Part shown: in pieces, positions 7,452 to 13,801 of the stretch
How positions within the stretch are numbered: position 1 is the stretch's first letter
How the letters are laid out: the number at the start of each line of letters is the position of its first letter
NCBI GenBank assembly: GCA_946885335.1
Contig: CAMPGG010000049.1
Location: 1 to 15,612, forward strand
DNA: 15,612 bases
Reading direction: 5' to 3'
DNA from: an uncultured Chitinophagaceae bacterium
Lineage (GTDB): Bacteria; Bacteroidota; Bacteroidia; Chitinophagales; Chitinophagaceae
Notes under the pieces: generated by a model
What the model saw: the letters and a program-made list of their open reading frames with translations, nothing else
Database searches by the model: none
Told to the model about the DNA's origin: nothing
Program-made: the position numbers and the translations under genes

Positions 7452-8915
7452 ATGTCACCGCGATTTAAACAAATCATCATTGCCTTTCTGTTTATATTTT
7501 TAAATCAGTCATTATTTGCCCAGCCGGATAGTATAGATGTTTTCATTCAGCAGGAAATGCAGAAAAGAAAAATTCCCGGTTTACAATTAGCCATTGTTCA
7601 AAATGGAAAAATCATAAAAACGGGTAACTATGGATGGGCAAATGTGCAGGACTCCATCCAGGTAAGTGATAAAACTGTTTTTAATATCAATTCCATTACC
7701 AAAGCATTTACGGGAGTTGCCATTATTCAATTGGTGGAAGCGGGAAAACTAAATTTGTCATCCCCTATTTCTGAGTACCTGGATAATTTACCCGAAACCT
7801 GGAAAAGCGTTACCATTCTGCAATTATTATCACATACTTCCGGCATTCCTGATATTGTTGATGAAGAAGAATCAACGATGATATTACCTTCTGCAGATTT
7901 ATCCTGGAAAAAAGTTCAGGCAATGCATGTTGATTTTTTACCGGGAGAAATGTTTCGGTATAATCAAACCAATTATTTGTTACTGGGTAAGCTGATTGAT
8001 AAATTAGCCGGGATGCCTTTTACAGAATTTATTATAAAAGAACAACTGCAAAAAGTTGGTATGGCAAAAACGGCCAGGTCAGGCTTTGGGGCCACCAAAG
8101 AAATCATTCCGCATGTTGCCGCAGGATATCGTTATTCCCAGGGTAAATTAATAAACATGTTTTTTTCTTTTCCTTTATTTCTGCAAACAGCGGCAGGTAT
8201 GAGTTCTACTGCAACAGAATTGGCTGAATGGGTAATTGCTTTGCAAAACAGGCAGTTGTTAAAAGAAAAATCAAGTCTAACCGCATTGTGGACACCAGCC
8301 AAATTAAACAATGGACAAACAGGCGGTTTCAGTAATTTATTAAATGGATATGCAGCAGGCTGGCCCATTGTTGCAAGATCAGAACATCCGGCAGCAGCAG
8401 CTGTTGGAGGTGGTCGTTCTGCATTGTTTGTTTATCCGGATGATGATCTTTCCATCATCGTGCTTACCAATTTAGCAGGAAGTTCACCGGATGCATTCAT
8501 TGACGAATTAGCTGGCATTTTTATTCCGGATATGAAAGCTTCCAACGGTTTTGGTCTTTCTCCATCCATGAAAATGGTGAAAGCCGGTTTGGATAAATCA
8601 GGATATAAACATGCGATTGAATTAGTGAATAAATTACAAAAGGCAAACAAAGATTTTGCAATCAATGAAAAAGAGGTTAATGCATGGGGATATAAATTAC
8701 TTAGCCAAAATAAAATGGCTGATGCACTGGAGATATTTAAATTGAATGTGTATTTATTTCCAAAAAGTGCAAATGCATTTGATAGCCTCGGGGAAATATA
8801 CGCAGAAAGTGGGGACATTAATCTCGCCATTCAGCACTATGAACAATCGCTGAAATTAAATCCCCAGAATCGAAATGCGGAAGTTCAATTAAAAAATCTT
8901 CAGGCAATTAAATAA
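7452..8915 (+). CDS. Secreted serine hydrolase (beta-lactamase/PBP class C fold) with TPR tail
   Basis: A 487-residue exported enzyme of the serine beta-lactamase-like (S12) superfamily. The start at 7452 gives a signal peptide ending in SLFAQ; an upstream TTG at 7425 is in frame but would spoil it. The nucleophile motif is S81-I-T-K84, embedded in NSITKAFTG. The second motif reads Y170-N-Q in place of the usual Y-x-N. The third, normally K/H-T/S-G, appears to be replaced by V-G-G-G (318-321) in VGGGRSALFVYP. These variants suggest an esterase or peptidase rather than a beta-lactamase; I believe they occur in a Bacteroidota subgroup. The catalytic domain ends near residue 360. After a helical linker, at least two TPR units (about 415-480, with FPKSANAFDSLGEIYAESG) close the protein. 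It acts in the periplasm; the substrate is unknown. Confidence 0.88.
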   Translation: MSPRFKQIIIAFLFIFLNQSLFAQPDSIDVFIQQEMQKRKIPGLQLAIVQNGKIIKTGNYGWANVQDSIQVSDKTVFNINSITKAFTGVAIIQLVEAGKLNLSSPISEYLDNLPETWKSVTILQLLSHTSGIPDIVDEEESTMILPSADLSWKKVQAMHVDFLPGEMFRYNQTNYLLLGKLIDKLAGMPFTEFIIKEQLQKVGMAKTARSGFGATKEIIPHVAAGYRYSQGKLINMFFSFPLFLQTAAGMSSTATELAEWVIALQNRQLLKEKSSLTALWTPAKLNNGQTGGFSNLLNGYAAGWPIVARSEHPAAAAVGGGRSALFVYPDDDLSIIVLTNLAGSSPDAFIDELAGIFIPDMKASNGFGLSPSMKMVKAGLDKSGYKHAIELVNKLQKANKDFAINEKEVNAWGYKLLSQNKMADALEIFKLNVYLFPKSANAFDSLGEIYAESGDINLAIQHYEQSLKLNPQNRNAEVQLKNLQAIK

Positions 8916-8921
8916 ATTCAA

Positions 8922-8954
8922 ATTGCCTGTTCATGCTTAGTTATTTTAACTTTA
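8922..8954 (+). promoter_or_regulatory. Candidate promoter of the YhbS-like GNAT gene
   Basis: ATTG at 8922-8925, 21 bp, then TAACTTTA at 8947-8954. This fits the Bacteroidota -33/-7 arrangement with one mismatch in each box. The predicted start of transcription, near 8960, leaves a leader of about 11 nt before the ATG at 8971. Confidence 0.4.
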
Positions 8955-8970
8955 ATGGACAATTTAAAAC

Positions 8971-9504
8971 ATGCCCGGTAATTTAAATATTATCACCAGG
9001 CCCGAGGTTTCTAAAGACCTGCCTGGAATTTTTGCGCTGCATAAGATCGTATTCGGCCAGGATAATGAAGCAATTTTGGTTGACGCTTTAAGAAGAACAG
9101 GAGCATTTATTCCCAATCTTTCGCTGGTGGCTATTTCTGGAGACCAGATCGTTGGCCATATATTATTTACCAGGATACAGGTTGGTGATGAAACTGGAAA
9201 TACATCAGAAAGTTTGGCCCTGGCACCAATGGCCGTAAAACCAGGCTTTCAAAAAATGGGTATAGGTGCTAAACTAATTCGCACCGGGCTTGAAAAAGCA
9301 AAAGAGGAAGGATTTAAATCAGTGATTGTATTGGGCCATGAACATTATTATCCCAAATTTGGATTTCAACCGGCAGAGAAATGGAATATCAGGCCACCAT
9401 TTAAAGTGCCACCGAATGTATTTATGGCAATAGAATTAGTAAACGGCGGTTTGAATAATGTTTCCGGAACGGTGATTTATCCTAAGGAATTTGACGCGGT
9501 CTAG
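8971..9504 (+). CDS. GNAT N-acetyltransferase, YhbS-like (COG3153)
   Basis: A 177-residue cytoplasmic acetyltransferase of the GNAT fold. It follows the YhbS pattern: an N-terminal IxxRPEVSKDLPGIFALH segment, a central strand SLALAPMAVKPG, and the acetyl-CoA pyrophosphate loop Q94-K-M-G-I-G-A100. The signature VLGHEHYYPKFGF covers about residues 120-132, with Tyr126/Tyr127 near the usual catalytic region. Length is normal for the group. The acceptor substrate is unknown; members modify small molecules or protein N-termini. It probably has its own promoter (8922-8954). The next gene begins 132 bp later, behind a repeat array, so the two need not be co-transcribed. Confidence 0.88.
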   Translation: MPGNLNIITRPEVSKDLPGIFALHKIVFGQDNEAILVDALRRTGAFIPNLSLVAISGDQIVGHILFTRIQVGDETGNTSESLALAPMAVKPGFQKMGIGAKLIRTGLEKAKEEGFKSVIVLGHEHYYPKFGFQPAEKWNIRPPFKVPPNVFMAIELVNGGLNNVSGTVIYPKEFDAV

Positions 9505-9537
9505 CTTTTTATTTAGGGCTTAGGTTTTTGTTTGTGG

Positions 9538-9581
9538 AACAATTGGTTAACGATCGTTCAACAATAGTTAAACAATCGTTT
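9538..9581. repeat. Four contiguous 11-bp dyad repeats upstream of the ankyrin gene
   Basis: Four abutting 11-bp units: AACAATTGGTT (9538-9548), AACGATCGTTC (9549-9559), AACAATAGTTA (9560-9570) and AACAATCGTTT (9571-9581). The consensus is AACAATCGTTn. Each unit is itself a rough dyad (AAC, four bases, GTT), and the second contains the perfect palindrome AACGATCGTT (9549-9558). The period is close to one DNA turn, so all units face the same side of the helix. The array ends 55 bp before the ATG at 9637. It looks like a multi-site operator, but no cognate regulator is identified. The remainder of the 132-bp gap (9505-9636) shows no gene or clear promoter. Confidence 0.7.
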
Positions 9582-9636
9582 ACTCAAACTCCAGTCATTC
9601 TAAAAATTTCGATTAACGTGTTTGTAAAACATTGGT

Positions 9637-10380
9637 ATGGACTACCTGCAAAAAATAATTGTTGATATTGAACTGCATAACGCAGAGGGGATAAAAGAAT
9701 GTTTTGCAAATGGCATTGGTCCAAATGACTTTTATAACAAACAACCACTTATTTACGAATTAATCAGCGAATACACCCGATCACCCAGGTTTAAAGATTG
9801 TGTCAAAGCCTTTGTAGATCATGGCTTAGATTTTAATGATGATGTTTTACTGGCAGTTCTTTCAGACAATGCCGGTTCACTGGATAAACAATTAGCTGCA
9901 AACCCGGTTTTGGTTGAAAAACGGTATACGCTAAGATCTGCTTATACACCTTTACATGAAGCGACCTTAATGCATATTTGTGCAGAATTCAATCACCTTT
10001 CCTGTGCGAAAATCCTGGTTAAATATGGAGCTGATATCAATGCTAAAGCTGGAGTAGATGAATATGGATTTGGCGAACAAACACCCATCTTTCATACCGT
10101 TAATCAAAATTCAAACCAGTCAGCGGATATGCTGCATTATTTGCTTTCCCTTTCTGCGGATCTGGCCGTTACTGTAAAAGGGTTTATTTGGGGAAAAGGT
10201 TATGAATGGGAAACATTTATTCCTGCGGTTAATCCTGCCAGTTATGCTATGATGGGTTTGTTGCCTCAAATGCACAGGAATGAAAAAACTGTTTCACAGG
10301 TTGTTTCTCTTTTAATCAAAGCTGCGTATGGGATTGATTATATCCCTCCAAACGTTCCAAATGCTTATTTAAATAAATAA
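9637..10380 (+). CDS. Ankyrin-repeat protein
   Basis: A 247-residue protein without signal peptide or membrane segment, so probably cytoplasmic. The clearest ankyrin unit is YTPLHEATLMHICAE followed by LSCAKILVKYGADINAKAG (about residues 105-145). A second, more degenerate unit follows with EQTPIFHTV and MLHYLLSLSADLAVTV (about 147-182). The N-terminal region (VDIELHNAEGIKECFANG) also fits a diverged repeat. It is a binding module with no enzymatic motif; the partner is unknown. The ATG at 9637 lies 55 bp downstream of the 11-bp repeat array, and the stop is 25 bp before the propeller lipoprotein gene, so the two are probably co-transcribed. Confidence 0.85.
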   Translation: MDYLQKIIVDIELHNAEGIKECFANGIGPNDFYNKQPLIYELISEYTRSPRFKDCVKAFVDHGLDFNDDVLLAVLSDNAGSLDKQLAANPVLVEKRYTLRSAYTPLHEATLMHICAEFNHLSCAKILVKYGADINAKAGVDEYGFGEQTPIFHTVNQNSNQSADMLHYLLSLSADLAVTVKGFIWGKGYEWETFIPAVNPASYAMMGLLPQMHRNEKTVSQVVSLLIKAAYGIDYIPPNVPNAYLNK

Positions 10381-10405
10381 TGATTGCTAATTAAATTTTT
10401 CAAAC

Positions 10406-11371
10406 ATGAAACCCCATATGTTTTTCTGCCTGTTAAGCATTTCAGTTTCTTCCTGTAAAAGTCCAGGCAAAATAGTAAACAGTGTAAACGATCCTGATTA
10501 TGCTATTGCATATAATATTGCCGTAAAGGATAGCGCCGGTAAAAGCAATTACGAAGTTTTTGTTATGAATATGGATGGATCCAATGCAAGAAATATTTCT
10601 AATAACCCGGATGTTGCCTGGACATACCGGGCTTATAAAAAAGATCTTTATTTTATCAGCGACAGGGATACCTGTTATCGTTGTTTTTTTCTCTATAAAA
10701 CTGATTACAGTGGCAAAAAGCTTAAAAAGATCAGCGACCTGCAACTTGAAGACAGTTGGATGGATACGCGAAACAATGGAAAAGAAATGATTGTTTCCGG
10801 AAGAATAGGTAAAGACATTCGCTACCAATTATTTTTAATGGATTTGGAAACGGGTGCATACAAACAAATCACCCATGATACGGCAGCCATGCACAGTGAT
10901 CCTGCCTTTTCACCGGATGGAAAGCAAGTGGCTTTCGTTTATAAGAAAAATAAAAGGGATGCCAGCCAAAATGCCGAATTGTATTTAATGAATATGGACG
11001 GTTCAAACCTTCAGCAACTTACTTTTTATCCGCAGGATAATATAAGCAGGAATACACCCGGTTATAAAGCCGGAGCAACGCATTGGCATCCCAAGGAAAA
11101 TTTTATCAGTTATATTTCATTACAGGATGGGAAGCACAGCATTTTTGCAGTTACACCCGATGGGAAAAAGCAATGGAAATTAACCGGCAATCATTTTCCT
11201 GAAGGCTGGCATGACTGGAGTTCGGACGGGCAGTGGTTAGCATTTGATATGTCAAAAGAAAACGAGACCCAGTATCATATCATGTTAATGAACTGGAAAA
11301 CAAAAGAGGTAAAACAGTTAACTGATTCAACATATAAATATCATCAATCGCCGGTTTTTATAAACAGGTGA
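10406..11371 (+). CDS. PD40/TolB-like beta-propeller lipoprotein
   Basis: A 321-residue lipoprotein. The signal MKPHMFFCLLSISVSSC ends in a good lipobox (V-S-S-C, Cys17). The mature part consists of WD40-like PD40 blades, recognisable from repeated short motifs: MNMDGSNARNIS, MDLETGAYKQIT, DPAFSPDGKQVAFVY, LMNMDGSNLQQLT, DWSSDGQWLAFDM and MNWKTKEVKQLT. This is the repeat type of TolB and of peptidase propellers, but neither the TolB N-terminal domain nor a peptidase domain is present. It is likely a periplasm-facing binding or scaffolding protein; the ligand is unknown. It sits between the ankyrin gene (25 bp upstream) and the CYTH gene (34 bp downstream) and is probably co-transcribed with both. 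Confidence 0.87.
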   Translation: MKPHMFFCLLSISVSSCKSPGKIVNSVNDPDYAIAYNIAVKDSAGKSNYEVFVMNMDGSNARNISNNPDVAWTYRAYKKDLYFISDRDTCYRCFFLYKTDYSGKKLKKISDLQLEDSWMDTRNNGKEMIVSGRIGKDIRYQLFLMDLETGAYKQITHDTAAMHSDPAFSPDGKQVAFVYKKNKRDASQNAELYLMNMDGSNLQQLTFYPQDNISRNTPGYKAGATHWHPKENFISYISLQDGKHSIFAVTPDGKKQWKLTGNHFPEGWHDWSSDGQWLAFDMSKENETQYHIMLMNWKTKEVKQLTDSTYKYHQSPVFINR

Positions 11372-11405
11372 TCAGGCAACAAAAAAAACTATCAAAAGCA
11401 GGGAA

Positions 11406-11924
11406 ATGAATATTAAGAATTTTGAGTTTAAAGCAAAGGTTGATCACATAGAAAAATATGAAAACAAATTATTAACGCTTAATCCTGTATTCATGGGGAC
11501 AGATCACCAGGTTGATACTTATTTCAATGATTCAAAAGGCCGTCTTAAGTTAAGAGAAGGAAATATTGAAAATGCATTGATCAATTATAACAGGGAAGAT
11601 GTGCAGGGATCAAAAATGTCAACGGTTATTCTTTACCAACATAAACCTGACCCTGCATTAAAAGAAATACTGGCTTTGCAGTTGGGAATTAAGACGGTTG
11701 TTGATAAAAAGCGCAAAATTTATTTCATTGACAATGTAAAGTTCCATTTTGATATTGTCTCAATGTTAGGAACATTTATCGAAGTAGAAGCGATTGACAG
11801 TAACAATGAATTTTCAATAAATGACCTTCAAAAGCAATGCGATCATTACCTTGATTTTTTTGAATTGAAAAAGTCAATGCTGGTTGACAAATCATACAGT
11901 GACCTGCTGGAAAATAAAAGCTAG
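11406..11924 (+). CDS. CYTH domain protein (class IV adenylate cyclase/triphosphatase-like)
   Basis: A 172-residue protein of the CYTH superfamily, whose members form a tunnel that binds triphosphate-containing substrates with divalent metals. The N-terminal signature is present as E7-F-K9-A-K11 (FEFKAKVD), the E-x-K-x-K form seen in CyaB-like members. R46-L-K48-L-R50-E51 supplies the basic strand, and E126-V-E128 in FIEVEAID supplies the acidic metal-binding pair. There is no CHAD domain in the protein or nearby. Activity could be class IV adenylate cyclase, thiamine- or tripolyphosphatase; sequence alone does not decide. It is cytoplasmic. It follows the propeller lipoprotein by 34 bp. The pairing with two interaction-type genes is unexplained. 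Confidence 0.85.
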   Translation: MNIKNFEFKAKVDHIEKYENKLLTLNPVFMGTDHQVDTYFNDSKGRLKLREGNIENALINYNREDVQGSKMSTVILYQHKPDPALKEILALQLGIKTVVDKKRKIYFIDNVKFHFDIVSMLGTFIEVEAIDSNNEFSINDLQKQCDHYLDFFELKKSMLVDKSYSDLLENKS

Positions 11925-12035
11925 CTGGCGGTTGCAGGTAATAAATTATTCCTTTCATGTTTGCTGCCGTTCATAACTTTTATGGAAACTTCATTTTGTA
12001 GAATGATTAAATTGTTTGCAGTTAAAATACAGATC

Positions 12036-12554
12036 ATGAAACCTGCTTTCTTCATTTGTCTTATGTTCCTGGGATATAATTCTTTTGCACAAACCACTAC
12101 ACAAAAACCATGTACATCACCCGAAGCTTCGCAATTTGATTTTTGGGTGGGTGAATGGGAACTAACATGGAATGATACATTGCATGGCACCAACCATATT
12201 AAAAAGATGTTTGGTGATTGTACCATTCACGAAAATTTTTCCGATCCGCGATTAAATTACCTGGGCCAGAGCTGGAGCGTTTATAATTCCAATTACAAAA
12301 TATGGCAGCAAACCTGGGTTGATAACCAGGGTGGTTATATTGCTTTAACCGGGGGCAAGGAAGGTGATTCTATGATATTGAAAACGGCGGAGATGAATGT
12401 TCCGGTTAGTATGAGTGCAACTGGAAAAATGATAAACAGGATGGTATTTTACAATATTAAACCCGATTCTTTTGACTGGAGCTGGGAATCTTCCGTTGAT
12501 GGAGGCAAAGTATGGACGCCTAAATGGCAAATACATTATGACCGGAAAAAATAG
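12036..12554 (+). CDS. Secreted DUF1579-like protein
   Basis: A 172-residue exported protein. The open frame runs back to a TTG at 11961, but the ATG at 12036 begins a standard signal peptide (MKPAFFICLMFLGYNSFAQ). The mature N-terminus has CTSPEASQFDFWVGEWELTW, the FDFWxGEW hallmark of DUF1579-like, lipocalin-shaped proteins. The Trp/Tyr-rich strands that follow (GQSWSVYNSNYKIWQQTWVDNQGG, DSFDWSWESS) also fit that group. Function is unknown; a calycin-like barrel binding a small hydrophobic molecule is the usual inference. A TAACTTTT box lies 62 bp upstream at 11974, without a matching -33 element. The 111-bp gap after the CYTH gene leaves operon membership open. Confidence 0.8.
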   Translation: MKPAFFICLMFLGYNSFAQTTTQKPCTSPEASQFDFWVGEWELTWNDTLHGTNHIKKMFGDCTIHENFSDPRLNYLGQSWSVYNSNYKIWQQTWVDNQGGYIALTGGKEGDSMILKTAEMNVPVSMSATGKMINRMVFYNIKPDSFDWSWESSVDGGKVWTPKWQIHYDRKK

Positions 12555-12599
12555 GCTGCATAGCTTTCATTCTTCATAATGGCGCATATAAAATAAAAC

Positions 12600-13205
12600 A
12601 TGAATAAAGTAGCAGGCAATAATAGTTTATTTGATAAAAAGTTGCTAAGTATTGAGCCTTTATCAAAAAAAAACTGGGATAAGTTTGTTCAGCTTTTTGG
12701 TGAAAAAGGTGCTTGCGGAAATTGCTGGTGTATGTATTTCAGGCTTAAAAAATCCGCATTTGATGAGGGTAAAAAGAAGAATGGGAATAAAACTGCCATG
12801 CACGATATTGTCTGGAAAGACAAGCCCACCGGGCTCTTGGGTATGTACAAGGAACAGGCTATTGCCTGGTGCGCCTTTGCACCACGTGAAGATTATTTAA
12901 AATTGGAAAAATCCCGGGTACACAAACGGATAGATGATGAACCGGTTTGGTCAATCCCATGTTTTTTTATTCATAAAAATTTCAGGAAGCAAGGTGTATC
13001 TGTTGAATTATTAAAACATGTAGCCAGGTATGCTAAAGAAAATGGCATTAAAATCATTGAAGCATATCCGCTTATACCAACACAGGAAAAACTCCCGGAT
13101 GCATTTGTTTGGGTTGGATTATATAAATCATTTGAGCGTGCAGGATTTAAAGTTGTGGACAAAACATCTAAAAACAGGCCGATGGTCCGGTATTACACTG
13201 GTTAA
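12600..13205 (+). CDS. GNAT-fold acetyltransferase with cysteine-rich N-terminal motif
   Basis: A 201-residue cytoplasmic protein. A conserved segment, GACGNCWCMYFR, places Cys39, Cys42 and Cys44 close together before the GNAT core. The core shows the strand VWSIPCFFIHKNFR and the acetyl-CoA loop R129-K-Q-G-V-S134. The helix ELLKHVARYAKENG and the final YKSFERAGFKVV region are characteristic of GNAT proteins of this subgroup, which I have seen described only as GNAT family N-acetyltransferase. The Cys trio could bind metal or be redox-active; that is inference. The substrate is unknown. It begins 45 bp after the DUF1579-like gene and ends 59 bp before another GNAT gene, so a shared transcript is plausible. 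Confidence 0.82.
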   Translation: MNKVAGNNSLFDKKLLSIEPLSKKNWDKFVQLFGEKGACGNCWCMYFRLKKSAFDEGKKKNGNKTAMHDIVWKDKPTGLLGMYKEQAIAWCAFAPREDYLKLEKSRVHKRIDDEPVWSIPCFFIHKNFRKQGVSVELLKHVARYAKENGIKIIEAYPLIPTQEKLPDAFVWVGLYKSFERAGFKVVDKTSKNRPMVRYYTG

Positions 13206-13264
13206 TCTTATATTCATTTGAACAAGTACTCATAATTGTTGTTGCCATTTAATTTGAAACCACC

Positions 13265-13771
13265 ATGAATTATATTTTAGAAACGGAAAGGCTTAGGCTG
13301 AGAGAATTTACATTGAACGATGCTGCATTCATCATTGAACTATTGAACAGCCCGGGATGGTTGCAATTTATCGGCGACAGAAATGTAAAAACGGAGGAGC
13401 AGGCAAGGACATATCTTGAAAACGGTCCATTAAACAGTTATAAGGTTAATGGCTATGGTCTTTGGTTGGTTGAACGAATTACTGATGAAAAACCAATCGG
13501 TATGTGCGGTATTATTAACAGGGAATATTTAGATAACCCGGATATTGGATTTGCTTTTTTGCCCGGTTATCACGGCCAGGGATATGCTTATGAAGTGGTG
13601 AGTGCAACTATGGATTATGCAAACCAACATTTGCAAATTTCAAAAATAGAAGCTATTACAATTGCGGAAAATGAAAGGTCCATCAGGCTGCTTGAAAAGA
13701 TCGGTTTACGATTTTCAAAAACATTTTGCTTTCCGGACAGTAAAGATGCATTGCTGTTATACAGTAGTTGA
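13265..13771 (+). CDS. GNAT acetyltransferase, RimJ/RimL type
   Basis: A 168-residue member of the Acetyltransf_3 group. The opening ETERLRLREFTLNDAAFI is the standard RimJ/RimL start. IGMCGIINREYLDNPDIGFAFLPGYHGQGYA contains the acetyl-CoA loop (H103-G-Q-G-Y-A108). AENERSIRLLEKIGLRF matches the C-terminal helix, where a conserved Asn precedes the ribosome- or peptide-modifying region. Members acetylate N-termini of ribosomal proteins, antibiotics or other small amines; which one applies here is unknown. It is the third GNAT gene in 5 kb but from a different subgroup than the other two, so recent tandem duplication is unlikely. It is convergent with the SulP gene. Confidence 0.88.
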   Translation: MNYILETERLRLREFTLNDAAFIIELLNSPGWLQFIGDRNVKTEEQARTYLENGPLNSYKVNGYGLWLVERITDEKPIGMCGIINREYLDNPDIGFAFLPGYHGQGYAYEVVSATMDYANQHLQISKIEAITIAENERSIRLLEKIGLRFSKTFCFPDSKDALLLYSS

Positions 13772-13776
13772 ATATT

Positions 13777-13793
13777 TAAATCGTCCGGATTTA
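13777..13793. terminator. Weak hairpin between GNAT and SulP genes
   Basis: TAAATC (13777-13782) and GATTTA (13788-13793) form a 6-bp stem around GTCCG in the 30-bp gap between two convergent stop codons. The position suits a two-way terminator, but the stem is AT-rich and no long T tract follows on either side. Confidence 0.3.
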
Positions 13794-13801
13794 TCAGTTG
13801 A

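Noticed and set aside
8954..8980. Eight-codon upstream ORF overlapping the YhbS-like GNAT start
   Set aside because: It lies on the -7 box of the candidate promoter, so it would not be fully transcribed from it; likely chance.
9637..10380. Ankyrin protein as immunity protein of a toxin system
   Set aside because: No polymorphic toxin, Rhs, VgrG or secretion gene is present nearby, and the neighbour is a propeller lipoprotein.
8971..13771. GNAT genes as TacT-type toxin-antitoxin modules
   Set aside because: No ribbon-helix-helix (DUF1778-like) antitoxin or other small DNA-binding partner lies next to any of the three GNAT genes.
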